A stretch of DNA of 64,000 nt from Bradyrhizobium sp. (GCF_004799405.1 NZ_SSMW01000120.1:43484-107483); one strand, 5' to 3'. Shown: positions 13,561 to 24,353, counted from the stretch's first letter. The notes: generated from the letters alone by a model not told the origin. Numbers and translations: made by a program.

Positions 13561-13968
13561 ATGGCCACCTTCCACTTCGATCTCGTCTCGCCGGAAAAAC
13601 TCGCTTTCTCCGGCGAAGTCGACCAGGTTGACGTCCCCGGCGTCGAGGGCGACTTCGGCGTGCTCGCCGGTCATGCGCCGGTGGTCGCCGCAATCCGGCC
13701 GGGCATCCTCACCGTGATGTCAGGCGGAACGCAGCAGAAGATCATCGTGCTCGGCGGTCTTGCCGAAGTGTCCGACAAGGGTCTCACCGTGCTCGCCGAT
13801 GTCGCCACCTCGCTGCAGGATCTCGATCGGGCCCAGTTCGCCGATCAGATTTCCAGCATGGAAGCCAAGCTCGCCGAGAACGAGGGCTCCGAACTTGACC
13901 GCGCGGTCGAGCGGCTCGATCATTTCAAGAGCATCCAGCACGAGCTCAATTCGACCGCGTTGCATTAG
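13561..13968 (+). CDS. atpC: ATP synthase F1 subunit epsilon
   Basis: A 135-residue subunit that couples and restrains rotation. The beta-sandwich ([39 protein letters not shown]) and the C-terminal helices are present. The ATG at 13561 is chosen because the upstream in-frame codons run into the palindromic repeat. Its stop overlaps the convergent Nudix gene's stop by 4 bases, ending the operon. Confidence 0.95.
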   Translation: MATFHFDLVSPEKLAFSGEVDQVDVPGVEGDFGVLAGHAPVVAAIRPGILTVMSGGTQQKIIVLGGLAEVSDKGLTVLADVATSLQDLDRAQFADQISSMEAKLAENEGSELDRAVERLDHFKSIQHELNSTALH

Positions 13969-14474
13969 CTTCGTCGCGCGAATGCTGCAAATTGCTGCGC
14001 CACCGACCGATATACCTCGCGCCTGAACGGCACCACGAGATCGGCGACACGGTCGAGCCGCTCCCACCGCCACTGGTCGAATTCCGCGGGCTGGTTGTTG
14101 CGCGGCGTCAGCGGATCGATTTCGGCATCCTGCCCGGTGAAACGCAGCGCGAACCATTTCTGCCGCTGGCCGCGGAATTTCGCCAGCCGGTGCGACGATG
14201 GCCCGGCGAATGGCGGAAATTCGTAAACCAGCCAGTCGGTTTCGCCGAGATAGCTTGCGTTCACCACGCCGGTCTCTTCCCACAATTCGCGCATTGCTGC
14301 GTCACGCAGGTTTTCATTCGCGTCGACACCGCCCTGCGGCATCTGCCACTCCAGGCCGGGAAGAATGATTTCCGGTCCGTCATCCCGAAAGCGTCGTCCG
14401 ATCAGGACCTGCCCCGCGACGTTGAACAAGGCGATCCCCACATTGGGGCGATAGGGTTTGCCGTCTGTCATCAA
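13965..14474 (-). CDS. rppH: RNA pyrophosphohydrolase RppH (Nudix), copy 1
   Basis: RppH removes pyrophosphate from the 5' end of mRNA and starts its decay. The 169-residue protein begins with the typical [11 protein letters not shown], has the Nudix box in [22 protein letters not shown], and the RppH-specific [13 protein letters not shown]. The last residues look normal. A second, related protein is encoded just upstream on the same strand, 100 bases away. In-frame Met codons at positions 1 and 2 are equivalent. Confidence 0.9.
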   Translation of the reverse strand: MMTDGKPYRPNVGIALFNVAGQVLIGRRFRDDGPEIILPGLEWQMPQGGVDANENLRDAAMRELWEETGVVNASYLGETDWLVYEFPPFAGPSSHRLAKFRGQRQKWFALRFTGQDAEIDPLTPRNNQPAEFDQWRWERLDRVADLVVPFRREVYRSVAQQFAAFARRS

Positions 14475-14574
14475 TTCAATAGCCGCTGTTCCGGGATGGT
14501 CGGAAAGGACCAGACCGGAATCTCGAGATTTCCGGGTTCGCTGATTTCAGTCGCGTCCTGGAGTGCCGTCGCCA

Positions 14575-15078
14575 CTAGCTGCCCGCGAGGCTGGAAAATT
14601 CCTTCACCACGCGCTCATAGACCGGGCGCTTGAACGGCACGATCAGGGTGGGAAGATTCTTCATCGGCTCCCAGCGCCAGCTGACGAACTCCGCCTTATG
14701 GCCTCCGCCGGGGTTGGCGACGTTGATCTCGGCGTCTTCGCCGGTGAAGCGAACCGCATACCATTTCTGCCGCTGGCCCCGATAGCGGCCCTTCCAGGTG
14801 CGGCCGGCGACGATGCGTGGAATGTCATAGATCAGCCAGTCCGCGACCTCGCCGAGCTTCTCGACCGAGCGGACGCTGGTTTCCTCATAGAGTTCGCGCT
14901 TGGCGGCCGACCATGTGTCCTCGCCGGGGTCGACGCCTCCTTGCGGCATCTGCCAGACGTGAGACTCGTCGACGTGCTCGATGCCGCCGGCGCGGCGGCC
15001 GATGAAGACGAGCCCTGTTGCGTTGATCAGCATCATGCCGACGCATGTTCGATAGGGCAGGTCTTCGTAGCGCGCCAT
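14575..15078 (-). CDS. RNA pyrophosphohydrolase RppH-like (Nudix), copy 2
   Basis: A 167-residue paralogue of the downstream RppH. It starts [17 protein letters not shown], has the Nudix box [20 protein letters not shown] and the family signature [16 protein letters not shown] 15078 is preferred over one 8 codons upstream because AAGAGG lies 10 bases ahead. Two tandem RppH-type genes suggest duplication; one may prefer dinucleoside polyphosphates, the other RNA. Which is the true RppH cannot be settled from the sequence. Confidence 0.88.
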   Translation of the reverse strand: MARYEDLPYRTCVGMMLINATGLVFIGRRAGGIEHVDESHVWQMPQGGVDPGEDTWSAAKRELYEETSVRSVEKLGEVADWLIYDIPRIVAGRTWKGRYRGQRQKWYAVRFTGEDAEINVANPGGGHKAEFVSWRWEPMKNLPTLIVPFKRPVYERVVKEFSSLAGS

Positions 15079-15152
15079 CCAGTCAAAGCCTCTTGCCGTC
15101 ACGCAGGCGGACGAGACCCGGCGGGTCCGAATTCGCGCCAGCCGGTCGATCT

Positions 15153-16355
15153 TCAGCCTGATTTTGATTTCAGCATCGCCGTTGTCAATGGCACAAGCAT
15201 GATGCCACGGCTTTCAAGCGTCTTGATCCAGACGCCAACCCGCTCGATCGAAATCGGCAACGCCGAGGCGATGCCGACCGCGGTTCCGCGTTCCTTCGCC
15301 AGATTTTCAAGCGTGGCCAGCGCCCGGTCGATTTCCGCCGCGGTCGGTACCGCATCGATGTTTAAATCGGCCCTGGCGAACGGCATCGCCTGACCAGCCG
15401 CCAATGAGGCAGCGACACTGCGCGGCGCCGACCCGTCGTCGAGATAACCGAGCCCGCGTTTGGCAGCTTCGCGGATAATGGGCTGCATCACTGCGTCCGT
15501 GACGACGAAGCGTGTGCCCATGAAGTTGGCGATCCCGGCAAAGCCCTGGAACCGGCTGAGATGCCAGTACAGCCGGTCGAGATTCTGTTCGGTGCTCAAC
15601 GTCGTGAGCAAGGTCTGCGGGCCCGGGTCGTTGTCTGGATAATCGAACGGTTCCATCGGAACCTGCAGCAGAATCTCGTGGCGCTGCGCGCGCGCGCGCT
15701 CCGCCAGCCTGGTGGGATCCGAACCATAGGGCGTAAACGCCAGCGTCACCGCGGGTGGCAGTTTCATGATGGCGTCGGTGGTTTTGGCGGCGCCGACGCC
15801 GAGGCCTCCGACCACGATGGAGACCGTGGGCATCCTCGCCGCCTTGGCGCGGTCGGCTTCGGCGGCGTAAACCGTGAACGGCTTCAGTCCATCCGATACC
15901 ACCGGGATCATGCCGTAGCGTGATTTTTCGAGCAGGCGCGGATCGATCCCGGCCATCATCGCGGGTTCGGCGACGGCTTCGCCCTTGTCCGCGGCGTCAC
16001 CGGATATCACGACGTCATGGTGCGCGCCGCTCGAGCCGTCGATAATGGTGACGGTCTTACGATCGTCGGGCGCGGTTTGTCTGGGCGCTGGTTTCGCTGC
16101 CGGCGCGGATGGGTTCGAGGACGCCGGGCTGGATTTTTCGCTCTCTGGGGCCGCCTCACGCAGTGCGATGCGCGCGATCGGCTCGCCGCCCAGCGGATTG
16201 TCATTGAAGATGGCAAAGCCTGCGAAGGCGACCAGAAACAGGCCCAGCAGCACGGCAAGCGCCTGAGTTCCGGTAAACGGCAGCCGATATCGGCGCTTGA
16301 CGCGCACCGTCTCCTGTCCGAGCGGCGTGCTCAGATCGTCGGCCGTCTCTGCCAT
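15153..16355 (-). CDS. Divergent polysaccharide deacetylase family protein
   Basis: A 400-residue protein anchored by one N-terminal membrane helix (about residues 28-46, [19 protein letters not shown]), followed by a Pro/Ala/Ser-rich linker and a periplasmic NodB-like domain ([57 protein letters not shown]). This family (YibQ-like) is a degenerate polysaccharide deacetylase found beside EnvC-like and CtpA genes, as here. The start at 16355 gives the expected cytoplasmic tail. Role probably in cell-wall remodelling; substrate unproven. Confidence 0.85.
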   Translation of the reverse strand: MAETADDLSTPLGQETVRVKRRYRLPFTGTQALAVLLGLFLVAFAGFAIFNDNPLGGEPIARIALREAAPESEKSSPASSNPSAPAAKPAPRQTAPDDRKTVTIIDGSSGAHHDVVISGDAADKGEAVAEPAMMAGIDPRLLEKSRYGMIPVVSDGLKPFTVYAAEADRAKAARMPTVSIVVGGLGVGAAKTTDAIMKLPPAVTLAFTPYGSDPTRLAERARAQRHEILLQVPMEPFDYPDNDPGPQTLLTTLSTEQNLDRLYWHLSRFQGFAGIANFMGTRFVVTDAVMQPIIREAAKRGLGYLDDGSAPRSVAASLAAGQAMPFARADLNIDAVPTAAEIDRALATLENLAKERGTAVGIASALPISIERVGVWIKTLESRGIMLVPLTTAMLKSKSG

Positions 16356-16498
16356 CAAGCTTTCCCGAATCAACCGCGCCCGACGATACCACGGCAGGGC
16401 AATGCCGCGGCAGGCCCGGCGCCGCCGCAGCGTTGAAAAGCAGGGTTCCAGGAGCCGCCGGTTGCAGGTCTGGACCATCCAGCAATCTGGACCATTCA

Positions 16499-16527
16499 AC
16501 AAAAAGGGCGGCCCGAAGGCCGCCCTA
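16499..16527 (-). terminator. Rho-independent terminator of ctpA
   Basis: Read on the minus strand, a perfect GGGCGGC/GCCGCCC stem (16519-16525 with 16506-16512) is followed by TTTTTGTT, just after the ctpA stop. Confidence 0.8.
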
Positions 16528-16558
16528 TTGTGCAAAAGCCGGTCAGGCCGGTGACGCC

Positions 16559-17929
16559 TCAGTTCGCCTCTTGTTTGGCGGAGGACTTGTCGGCAGCCTT
16601 GTCGATCGCCGCCTTGTCGGCGGTAGCGGGTGCCGTGGCATTGACCTTGACGCCGTGGAGCAGGTCGTCCGCCATCTTCAAGGCCTTGTCGTCCTTGGCG
16701 TCCGGCGGCACGTAGGATTGCGAACCGGTCTTCTCGTCGCCTTCCGACTTCAGATGGCCGCGCAGCGAGGCTTCGCCCTTGGTGTCGGTCCGCGACTTCA
16801 ACTCGTCCGGCACGTCCTGCAGCACCTCGATATCGGGAACGATGCCCTTGGCCTGGATCGACTTGCCCGACGGCGTGAAATAGCGCGCGGTGGTGAGGCG
16901 CAGCGCGCCGTTGCCCGAGCCTAGCGGAATGATGGTTTGCACCGAGCCCTTGCCGAACGAACGCGTGCCGACCAGCGTTGCACGCTTGTGGTCCTGCAAT
17001 GCGCCGGCGACGATTTCGGAAGCCGATGCCGAGCCGCCGTTGATCAGAACGATCAGCGGCTTGCCCTTGGTGAGGTCGCCCGGATGCGCGGCGCGGCGCT
17101 GGGTTTCCTCCGGATTGCGGCCGCGGGTCGAGACGATTTCACCGCGCTCGAGGAAGGTGTCGGAAACCGTCACTGCTTCCTCCAGCAATCCTCCGGGATT
17201 GTTGCGCAGGTCGATGATGAAGCCCTTCAGCTTGTCGCCGATCTGGGTTGACAGGTTGCCGATTTCCCGCTTCAGGCCTTCGGTGGTCTGCTCGTTGAAG
17301 GTGGTGATGCGGATATAGGCGATATCGTCGGCTTCCACATGCGCGCGCACCGAGCGGACGCGGATGTTGTCGCGCACCAGCGTGACGTCGATCGGGTTGT
17401 CCTGGCCCTTGCGAATGATCTTGAGCCTGATCTTGGTGTTGACCGGCCCGCGCATTTTCTCGACCGCCTGATTGAGGGTGAGGCCTTGCACGGCCTCGTC
17501 GTCGAGATTGGTGATGATGTCGTTGGCCATGATGCCGGCCTTCGACGCCGGCGTGTCGTCGATCGGCGAAACCACCTTGATCAATCCGTCTTCCATCGTG
17601 ACTTCGATGCCGAGTCCGCCGAATTCGCCGCGGGTCTGCACCTGCATGTCGCGGAAGCTCTTGGCGTCCATGTAACTCGAATGCGGATCGAGGCCTGCCA
17701 GCATGCCGCTGATGGCCGATTCGATCAGTTTGCTGTCGTCCGGCTTCTCGACATAATCGCTGCGGACCCGTTCGAACACGTCGCCGAACAGGGTGAGCTG
17801 GCGGTAGGTATCCGATGTCGCGGCGCGCGCGCTCGATCCCATGAACACGGAACGTGGCTGGGTCACGAACAACATCAACGCAGCTCCGGTGGCCGCGCTG
17901 AGTAGAACTATGGAAGTCTTGCGCATCAT
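16559..17929 (-). CDS. ctpA: Carboxyl-terminal processing protease (S41)
   Basis: A periplasmic serine protease, 456 residues. It has a hydrophobic N-terminal signal (TSIVLLSAATGAALMLFV), the DPHSSYMDAKSF motif, a PDZ domain (GGLGIEVTMEDGLIKVVSP) around residues 95-180, and the S41 core with catalytic Ser in NGGSASASEIVAGAL and Lys in GTRSFGKGSVQT. The C-terminal part is Lys/Asp-rich. It overlaps the upstream EnvC-like gene by 4 bases (ATGA), so translation is probably coupled. Confidence 0.95.
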   Translation of the reverse strand: MMRKTSIVLLSAATGAALMLFVTQPRSVFMGSSARAATSDTYRQLTLFGDVFERVRSDYVEKPDDSKLIESAISGMLAGLDPHSSYMDAKSFRDMQVQTRGEFGGLGIEVTMEDGLIKVVSPIDDTPASKAGIMANDIITNLDDEAVQGLTLNQAVEKMRGPVNTKIRLKIIRKGQDNPIDVTLVRDNIRVRSVRAHVEADDIAYIRITTFNEQTTEGLKREIGNLSTQIGDKLKGFIIDLRNNPGGLLEEAVTVSDTFLERGEIVSTRGRNPEETQRRAAHPGDLTKGKPLIVLINGGSASASEIVAGALQDHKRATLVGTRSFGKGSVQTIIPLGSGNGALRLTTARYFTPSGKSIQAKGIVPDIEVLQDVPDELKSRTDTKGEASLRGHLKSEGDEKTGSQSYVPPDAKDDKALKMADDLLHGVKVNATAPATADKAAIDKAADKSSAKQEAN

Positions 17930-19299
17930 CCGCGAACCTTTTCGCCTTCACTTGCGGCCCACCATGGGCCTGAATCGATGGGAGTGCCGTCCTTACGGAA
18001 CTCGATATAGAGCACGGGCTGGCTCGCGTTAGCCGCAAGGATGGATGCAACCTGGGACGTGGTCCCCATGGTCGCGACCGGCTCCCCCGTAAGTACAAAC
18101 TGGCCGATGCTGACCGAAATGCGCTCCATCCCGGCGATCAGCACATGATACCCGCCCCCGGCATTAAGGATCAAGAGTTGTCCGTAGCTGCGAAACGGTC
18201 CGGCGTAAACAACCCAGCCGTCACACGGTGTTGTGACCTGGGCGCCGGCCCGGGTCGCCAAAGAAATGCCTTTTTCGACGCCACCTGCGCCGTCGGAACC
18301 GCCAAATTCGCGAATCTTGACGCCATTAACCGGCATTGCGAATAAACCCTTGGCGGACGCAAAAGCAATAGCCGGGGCCATCCGGGCCGGGTCCTTCAGG
18401 GCCGCCAGATTCGGCTTGCCGTTGAGGGTGGCCGGGGCGCCCTGCAGGTTGGCGGTTGCGGCCGCTTTCGCGGCACTCTTCAAATCCTGCTCCATTTTGG
18501 CGATCAAGCCCTGCAGGCTGTCGACCTGCTTTGACAGGGTGAGGGCGCGCGCGCCTTCCGCTTCCATGTCCTTTTCGATCGCACTCTGTTTCCGCTGCCG
18601 TTCGTCGATCAGGGCGGCGAGCCGGGTCTGGTCGCTGGTGAGTTTGTCGCGGTCGACTGCCAGCCGGTCGCGCTCCGAGGCGATGGTCTTGCGAAGCGCA
18701 ACCAGTTCGCCGAGGTCCGCTGCCAGTTTTTCAGCACGCGCGCGCAATTCGGGCACCACGGACCCGAGCAGCATGGCGGTGCGAAGCGATTGCAGGGCGT
18801 CTTCCGGACGCACCAGCAAGGCCGGCGGCGTGCGCCGTCCGGCGCGTTGCAGCGCGGCCAGCACCTCGACAATCTCGGAACGGCGCGAATCGAGCGAGCT
18901 ACGAATCTGCTGCTCGCGGCTATCGAGCGGACGCAGCCGCGCTTCGGCATCATTGATCCTGGTCTCGACGCTACGCACCTGCGCGGCGATGTCGATCAGC
19001 TGCGCATTGAGCTTGCTGCGGTCCTGACCGATCGCGGCGATGTCGGTCTTGAGTTTCTGCTGCAATTCCGTAGCGCTTTTTTGCTGCTCCCGGGCGGCCT
19101 CGAGTTCCTGCTCGCGCTGCTTGATCGCCTCGGGCGAGAGGGTTATCGCCTGCGGCGTCGATTCCGCGACCTGTGCGAAAGCGAGCGGCAGGTTCATGCC
19201 GGCGAACAACGATGCAACGAAAAGCGCAATGCGGAGCGAACGGAACCCGCCGCCAAGGGCGGCGCAGGGCTTCAAATCAATGTTCCGCGCCGGTTGCAT
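17926..19299 (-). CDS. EnvC-like murein hydrolase activator (M23 fold)
   Basis: A 457-residue periplasmic protein with a signal peptide (SLRIALFVASLFAGMNLPLAFA), a long coiled coil rich in Glu, Gln and Arg (about residues 55-290), and a C-terminal M23/LytM domain (ISLATRAGAQVTTPCDGWVV, GGGYHVLIAGM). The first zinc-binding motif HxxxD is absent: the equivalent stretch reads EKGISL. That fits EnvC, which activates amidases instead of cutting the wall itself. The order EnvC-CtpA-deacetylase is the usual alphaproteobacterial cluster. Confidence 0.88.
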   Translation of the reverse strand: MQPARNIDLKPCAALGGGFRSLRIALFVASLFAGMNLPLAFAQVAESTPQAITLSPEAIKQREQELEAAREQQKSATELQQKLKTDIAAIGQDRSKLNAQLIDIAAQVRSVETRINDAEARLRPLDSREQQIRSSLDSRRSEIVEVLAALQRAGRRTPPALLVRPEDALQSLRTAMLLGSVVPELRARAEKLAADLGELVALRKTIASERDRLAVDRDKLTSDQTRLAALIDERQRKQSAIEKDMEAEGARALTLSKQVDSLQGLIAKMEQDLKSAAKAAATANLQGAPATLNGKPNLAALKDPARMAPAIAFASAKGLFAMPVNGVKIREFGGSDGAGGVEKGISLATRAGAQVTTPCDGWVVYAGPFRSYGQLLILNAGGGYHVLIAGMERISVSIGQFVLTGEPVATMGTTSQVASILAANASQPVLYIEFRKDGTPIDSGPWWAASEGEKVRG

Positions 19300-19341
19300 C
19301 GAATTCGAATCAAGGCCTTCTGTGCTTTTCGGTGATGGAGC

Positions 19342-19824
19342 TTACGCGCGGTGATAGGGATGGCCAGCCAGGATGGTCGCGGCCCGATAAATTTGTTCCA
19401 GCAGCATCACGCGAACGATTTGATGCGGCCAGGTCGCCGAGCCGAACGCCATCCGCAGCTTGGCCTTGCGCCGCAAATCGGGCGAAAGTCCGTCCGCGCC
19501 GCCAATCGCGAAAATAGCGCCGGCGACCTGTTCATCCCGCCAGCGGCCAAGATGCCGGGCAAAAGCGCTGCTGTCGATGTTATCGCCGCGCTCGTCGAGC
19601 GCCACCAGGACGGATTTCGCCGGGATCGCGGCTGAAATCGCCGCGGCCTCCTCGGCGATCCGGGTCGCAGCGTCACGCGCGCGGCTTTCGGGAATTTCAT
19701 GCATCTGGAGACCGCGAAAACCGAGCTTGCGGCCGATGTCGTCGAATCGCTCGCGGTAGCGTTCGGCCAGTTCCCGTTCCGGGCCCTGCTTCAGCCGGCC
19801 AATTGAGATGACGACGAGATGCAT
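19342..19824 (-). CDS. rlmH: 23S rRNA pseudouridine-1915 N3-methyltransferase
   Basis: A 160-residue SPOUT methyltransferase that modifies pseudouridine 1915 in helix 69 of 23S rRNA. The SAM-binding knot is visible (LVALDERGDNIDS, FAIGGADGLSPDL, LRMAFGSATWPHQIVRVML) and the C-terminus ends in the conserved HPYHR. Start at the ATG 19824; a TTG directly before it is in frame but unnecessary. It lies between rsfS and the EnvC-like gene on the same strand. Confidence 0.96.
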   Translation of the reverse strand: MHLVVISIGRLKQGPERELAERYRERFDDIGRKLGFRGLQMHEIPESRARDAATRIAEEAAAISAAIPAKSVLVALDERGDNIDSSAFARHLGRWRDEQVAGAIFAIGGADGLSPDLRRKAKLRMAFGSATWPHQIVRVMLLEQIYRAATILAGHPYHRA

Positions 19825-19981
19825 CAAGAATTTTCCGGCAAAGCATGCCCTCGAACCTGACCCGAGGGTGGAAACCGGCTGGCCGCGGAAAACGCGTCAA
19901 ATCGAAACTCGCGCGTCGTTCGACGCGCGCAGGGTACCACGCGTTCGGCCGATTCACATCGGCGCTACAGTCCGGATCGAC

Positions 19982-20416
19982 TCAAATCGCCTTGGCCGCC
20001 GTTGGTCCTTGCGTCCACAATCTTTCCAGATTGTAGAACTCGCGTACCTCGGGCCTGAACACATGCACGATCACGTCGCCGGAATCGATCAGCACCCAGT
20101 CGCAATTGGGCAAGCCCTCGATGTGGATGCTTTTGATTCCGGTTTCCTTGAGACCCTTGGCGACATTTTCCGCGATCGCGCCGACGTGCCGGTTGGCCCG
20201 GCCCGAGGTTACGATCATGTAGTCGGAAAATGCGGATTTGCCGCGAAGGTCGATGGTGACCGTTTCTTCCGCCTTCATATCGTCGAGGCGGGAGAGGATC
20301 AGTTTCAGGGTCTTGTCGGCGTCGGGTTGCGCCTTCAAGGCCGCAGCTTGGGTCGATGTTTTACGCGCGGTTTTAGGTGACGTCTTGGCAACCTTGGGTA
20401 AAACAGACTTGGACAA
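19982..20416 (-). CDS. rsfS: Ribosome silencing factor RsfS
   Basis: RsfS binds ribosomal protein L14 and blocks subunit joining in starved cells. The family core is complete: LILSRLDDMKAEETVTIDLR, FSDYMIVTSGRANRHVGAIA, DWVLIDSGDVIVHVFRPEVR. A Lys/Ala-rich N-terminal extension of about 30 residues precedes it. The only upstream start is a TTG at 20416; the true start is uncertain, but an internal ATG would remove part of the conserved core. Downstream of nadD in the usual order. Confidence 0.9.
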   Translation of the reverse strand: MSKSVLPKVAKTSPKTARKTSTQAAALKAQPDADKTLKLILSRLDDMKAEETVTIDLRGKSAFSDYMIVTSGRANRHVGAIAENVAKGLKETGIKSIHIEGLPNCDWVLIDSGDVIVHVFRPEVREFYNLERLWTQGPTAAKAI

Positions 20417-20552
20417 TACAGATGTGGCCAGGGACCATTCCTTTCACTGTATCGCGGACGCCGAATCCCGACGCCCGCTCGCTATACTACGCATGTGGGG
20501 TTAATGGTTTCAATATTCCAGTGATCCGGTTCCGTTACTTCTTTTCTCACTG

Positions 20553-21191
20553 TCACTTCTTTGTCTTCCAGCTGCCGTCGGGGTTCCGCAAGCCGGTCGA
20601 TGACAGCGCTAGCTTGATGCCCGTCAGAAACACCCAGGCCGGCGCGCGCCGGTCTGCCAGTCCAGCGGCCTCACTCTCGGGCAGGCGATAACGCGCCAGC
20701 GCCTGGGCGGCGGGCGCTGCCAGCGCGCGAAAACTTTGCGGCGGACGATCTATCACCGCAATCGGCACTTCGGAAGCGATGCGCCGCCAGTTCTTCCAGC
20801 GATGAAACTGCGCAAGATTGTCAGCGCCCATGATCCAGACAAAGCGAAGGCCGCAAGCGCGGCGTCGCAAATAAAGAATGGTGTCGACAGTGTATCGCGT
20901 TCCGATGACGGATTCGAGACAACTGACGTCGATACGCGGATCGGCGGTCATCCCACGCGCCGCTTCCATGCGCTGGTCGAGATCGCGCAATTCCCCATTG
21001 TCCTTGAGCGGATTGCCAGGGCTGACCAGCCACCAGACCCGGTCGAGTTTCAGCCGCTTGATCGCAAACAGGCTGATGGCGCGATGGGCGTGATGGGACG
21101 GGTTAAAGGAGCCGCCGAGCAGGCCGATGCGCATGCCGCTGGTATGGAAAGGGATGGACTGAGAGGCGTTTGAAGACTCTCTGGCGTTCAC
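20553..21191 (-). CDS. nadD: Nicotinate-nucleotide adenylyltransferase
   Basis: NadD adenylates nicotinate mononucleotide in NAD synthesis. The 212-residue protein has the nucleotidyltransferase motif [15 protein letters not shown], the [14 protein letters not shown] segment, [16 protein letters not shown] and the C-terminal SSTGLR matching the ISxTxxR motif. The GTG at 21191 overlaps the proA stop (4 bases); an ATG 19 codons later (21134) directly before [10 protein letters not shown] is an alternative start. Confidence 0.95.
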   Translation of the reverse strand: MNARESSNASQSIPFHTSGMRIGLLGGSFNPSHHAHRAISLFAIKRLKLDRVWWLVSPGNPLKDNGELRDLDQRMEAARGMTADPRIDVSCLESVIGTRYTVDTILYLRRRACGLRFVWIMGADNLAQFHRWKNWRRIASEVPIAVIDRPPQSFRALAAPAAQALARYRLPESEAAGLADRRAPAWVFLTGIKLALSSTGLRNPDGSWKTKK

Positions 21192-22480
21192 GGCCGCGTT
21201 TGTCCGGTGCCGTGGACGCGATATTTGAAACTGGTCAATTGTTCGGCGCCGACCGGACCGCGGGCGTGAAATTTGCCGGTGGCGATGCCGATTTCGGCAC
21301 CGAAGCCGAATTCGCCGCCATCGGCGAACTGGGTCGATGCGTTGTGCAGCACGATCGCCGAATCGACTTCATTGAGGAACTTGCGCGCCGTGACCTGGTC
21401 CTCGGTCACGATCGCATCGGTGTGATGCGAGCCGTGGTTATGGATATGCGCGATCGCCTCGTCGACGCCGTCGACGACCCGCGCGGCAATGATCGCGTCC
21501 TCGTATTCGGTGTCCCAGTCTTGGTCGGAAGCCGGCCGTACCCGCGGGTCGGCCCGTTGCACGGCGTCGTCGCCGCGCACTTCGCAGCCAGCGTCGAGCA
21601 GCATTGCGACAAGCGGCTTGAGATTGGCCGCTGCGCCGGCGCGATCGACCAGCAGGGTCTCGGCGGCGCCGCAGACGCCGGGACGGCGCATCTTGGCGTT
21701 CAGCACGATCGATTTCGCCATTTCGAGATTGGCGGCGTGATCGACATAGACGTGGTTGACGCCTTCGAGATGCGCGAACACCGGGACGCGGGCTTCGGCC
21801 TCGACGCGGGCGACGAGACTCTTGCCCCCGCGGGGCACGATCACATCAATGCCGCCGTTCAATCCGCCGAGCAACAGGCCCACCGCCGCCCGGTCACGGG
21901 TCGGCACCAGCGTGATCGAAGCCTCCGGCAGGCCGGCCTCGCGCAGCCCCTGCACCAGGCATTCGTGGATGGCGCGGCAGGAGCGAAAACTGTCCGAGCC
22001 GCCGCGCAGGATGACGGCGTTGCCGGATTTCAGGCACAGCACGCCGGCATCGGCGGCGACGTTGGGGCGGCTTTCGAAAATCACCGCGACGACGCCGAGC
22101 GGCACCCGCACGCGCTCGATCGTCATGCCGTTCGGGCGCTGCCAGCTTTCGGTCACGACGCCGATCGGATCGGCAATCTGGCGCACGGTCGCGACGCCGT
22201 CGGCCATCGCCTCGATGCGCGCCTGCGTCAGCGTCAGGCGGTCGATGAAGGCTGTACTTTCGCCGCCAGCGCGGGCTTCCGCGACATCCTCGGCGTTGGC
22301 GGCGAGAATCGCAGATGCGGAGCCGCGAATGGCGCGCTCCATCGCATCGAGCGCCCGGTTCTTCTGCTCGGGCGACGCCATCGCCAGCACCCGCGCGGCG
22401 GCGCGCGCGCGGGCGGCAAGGTCGGTCATCAGGGTCGGCAAATCGGCGTTTCCGTCGATCGCCTTCAACGGCGCGGTCAT
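21188..22480 (-). CDS. proA: Glutamate-5-semialdehyde dehydrogenase
   Basis: The second enzyme of proline synthesis, reducing gamma-glutamyl phosphate to glutamate semialdehyde with NADPH. At 430 residues it has normal length. Visible are [34 protein letters not shown], and the active-site Cys in [16 protein letters not shown]. It lies between proB and nadD, 134 bases after proB; a perfect inverted repeat (22596-22614) lies in that gap. Confidence 0.97.
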   Translation of the reverse strand: MTAPLKAIDGNADLPTLMTDLAARARAAARVLAMASPEQKNRALDAMERAIRGSASAILAANAEDVAEARAGGESTAFIDRLTLTQARIEAMADGVATVRQIADPIGVVTESWQRPNGMTIERVRVPLGVVAVIFESRPNVAADAGVLCLKSGNAVILRGGSDSFRSCRAIHECLVQGLREAGLPEASITLVPTRDRAAVGLLLGGLNGGIDVIVPRGGKSLVARVEAEARVPVFAHLEGVNHVYVDHAANLEMAKSIVLNAKMRRPGVCGAAETLLVDRAGAAANLKPLVAMLLDAGCEVRGDDAVQRADPRVRPASDQDWDTEYEDAIIAARVVDGVDEAIAHIHNHGSHHTDAIVTEDQVTARKFLNEVDSAIVLHNASTQFADGGEFGFGAEIGIATGKFHARGPVGAEQLTSFKYRVHGTGQTRP

Positions 22481-22614
22481 ATCGGTTTCAAGTCCAGTTA
22501 AGGTCTTATCCTAGCACGAAAATCCGGGTTTTGCGAGGTCGCGGGAGGCTTGGCAGCCGGTTGCTGGGGCCGGATATTGCGGTCAATGAGCGGCCGGTAG
22601 GCCATTGGCCTACC

Positions 22615-23751
22615 TTAAGAGAATGTGCCGCCGGGGCCGATCACCAGATCGTCGCGGTGGATCATCTCCGCGCGGCCGCTGGTGCCAAGGATGATCATGA
22701 CGTCCGGCGACGAGCGGCCCTTGATCTTCTCGGCGTCCTCGGCGTCGTAGGCGACGAGGCCGCGGCCAACTTCGCGGGTGTCGGGGCCGCGTACCACCAC
22801 GGCATCGCCGCGCGCGAATTGCCCGTCAACCCGGATGACGCCGGCCGGCAGCAGGCTCTTGCCCGCGCGCAGCGCGTTCACCGCACCGGCGTCGATGGTA
22901 AGCGTGCCCTTGGGCTCCAGCGAGCCCGCGATCCAGCGCTTGCGCGCGGTTACCGGATTGGCCGGCGTCAGAAACCAGGTGCAGCGCCCGCCATCCGATA
23001 TCGCCTGCAGCGGATGCGTGATCTTGCCGGATGCGATCAGCATATGGGTGCCGGCGGTGGTTGCGATTTTCGCTGCCTCGATCTTGGTATGCATGCCACC
23101 GCGCGACAGTTCGGATTCCGCAGCTCCCGCCATCGCTTCGATCTCGGACGTGACGGATTCGACGATCGGAACCAGTTTCGCATCGGGATTGCTGCCTGGC
23201 GGCGCATCGTAGAGGCCATCGATATCCGACAGCAGGATCAAAAGATCGGCGCTCGCCATGGTGGCGACGCGGGCGGCGAGGCGATCGTTGTCGCCGTAAC
23301 GGATTTCATTGGTGGCGACCGTGTCGTTTTCATTGATCACGGGCACCGCGCGCCATTCCAGAAGCTTCGCGATGGTCGAGCGCGCGTTGAGATAACGGCG
23401 GCGCTCCTCGGTGTCCTGCAAGGTGACGAGAACCTGGCCGGCGCCGATCTCGTGATGGCCCAGCACTTCCGACCAGATTCGCGCCAGCGCGATTTGTCCC
23501 ACCGCTGCCGCGGCTTGGCTTTCCTCAAGTTTCAACGTTCCGCGCGGCAGCTTCAACCGGCTGCGCCCGAGCGCAATCGAACCCGACGAGACGACCAGCA
23601 ACTCGCGTCCCTCGCCGTGCAGTTTTGCGAGGTCCGCGGCAAGCGCCGCGAGCCATGACGCCCGCACCTCCCCGGCATCGGAATCGATCAGCAACGACGA
23701 GCCGACCTTGACGACGATGCGGCGGAAATTTTTGAGTTCAGGGCGGGCCAT
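22615..23751 (-). CDS. proB: Glutamate 5-kinase
   Basis: The first, feedback-regulated enzyme of proline synthesis. The 378-residue protein has an amino-acid kinase domain ([71 protein letters not shown]) and a C-terminal PUA domain ([16 protein letters not shown]). ATG 23751 (MARPELKNF) matches relatives; an upstream in-frame ATG at 23778 falls at the edge of a palindromic repeat and lacks a ribosome site. Confidence 0.95.
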   Translation of the reverse strand: MARPELKNFRRIVVKVGSSLLIDSDAGEVRASWLAALAADLAKLHGEGRELLVVSSGSIALGRSRLKLPRGTLKLEESQAAAAVGQIALARIWSEVLGHHEIGAGQVLVTLQDTEERRRYLNARSTIAKLLEWRAVPVINENDTVATNEIRYGDNDRLAARVATMASADLLILLSDIDGLYDAPPGSNPDAKLVPIVESVTSEIEAMAGAAESELSRGGMHTKIEAAKIATTAGTHMLIASGKITHPLQAISDGGRCTWFLTPANPVTARKRWIAGSLEPKGTLTIDAGAVNALRAGKSLLPAGVIRVDGQFARGDAVVVRGPDTREVGRGLVAYDAEDAEKIKGRSSPDVMIILGTSGRAEMIHRDDLVIGPGGTFS

Positions 23752-23770
23752 GGTGAACGGGTCAATTTTT

Positions 23771-23851
23771 GTCGTCATTGCGAGCGAAGCGAAGCAATCC
23801 AGACGCGAAGCAGAAAAGAAATGGATTGCTTCGTCGCCACGTATGACGGTG
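23771..23851. repeat. Palindromic repeat upstream of proB
   Basis: GCGAAGCAATCCA (near 23789-23801) is mirrored by TGGATTGCTTCGTCGC (23822-23837), and GTCATTGCGAG is mirrored by the ATGACGG end. This is the GAAGCAATCC-type dispersed palindrome common between Bradyrhizobium genes. Confidence 0.7.
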
Positions 23852-23874
23852 TGCTGCGAGGGGGTAAACTTATA

Positions 23875-24243
23875 TCAACTCATCACGAAGGCATTGAGCT
23901 TGTTGCCATCAAGATCCCTGAAATACGCGGCATAGAAGCCGCCGTCGCCACGCGGCCCGGGAGCACCCTCGTCGGTGCCGCCCAGCGACAGCGCCAGCTT
24001 GTAGATGCGATCGACTTCGGCCCGGTCCTTGGCAGCCAAAGCGACCATGACGCCATTGCCGACCGACATCGGCTTGCCGTCGAACGGCTTGGTCAGCCCG
24101 AGGCCCGCGCCATCGCCCGAGCCCCAGGCGATAAAATCGTCGGATTCCATGAAGCGTCCGATGCCCATCTCGGCCGCGATCTTGTCATAGAAGGCCGCGG
24201 CCTTCTTGAGGTCCCTGGTGCCCAGGGTGACATAGCCGATCAT
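23875..24243 (-). CDS. Glyoxalase/VOC-superfamily protein
   Basis: A 122-residue single-domain VOC protein: MIGYVTLGTRDLKKAAAFYD at the start, WGSGDGAGLGLTKPFDGKPM in the middle, and FYAAYFRDLDGNKLNAFV at the end. Start ATG 24243 has GGGAGA upstream. Metal-ligand positions are only partly preserved (the first His position is Thr), so it could be a binding or resistance protein rather than a lyase. Substrate unknown. Confidence 0.8.
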   Translation of the reverse strand: MIGYVTLGTRDLKKAAAFYDKIAAEMGIGRFMESDDFIAWGSGDGAGLGLTKPFDGKPMSVGNGVMVALAAKDRAEVDRIYKLALSLGGTDEGAPGPRGDGGFYAAYFRDLDGNKLNAFVMS

Positions 24244-24353
24244 CGATTTCTCCCTGTGATCTCGCAATAATACCGTTTTGCAGCAGGATGACGGCCGGTG
24301 CAAGCTGGCGTATTCAGTGTAACAAGCCAAATCGGCCAGGGACGGAACATCGA

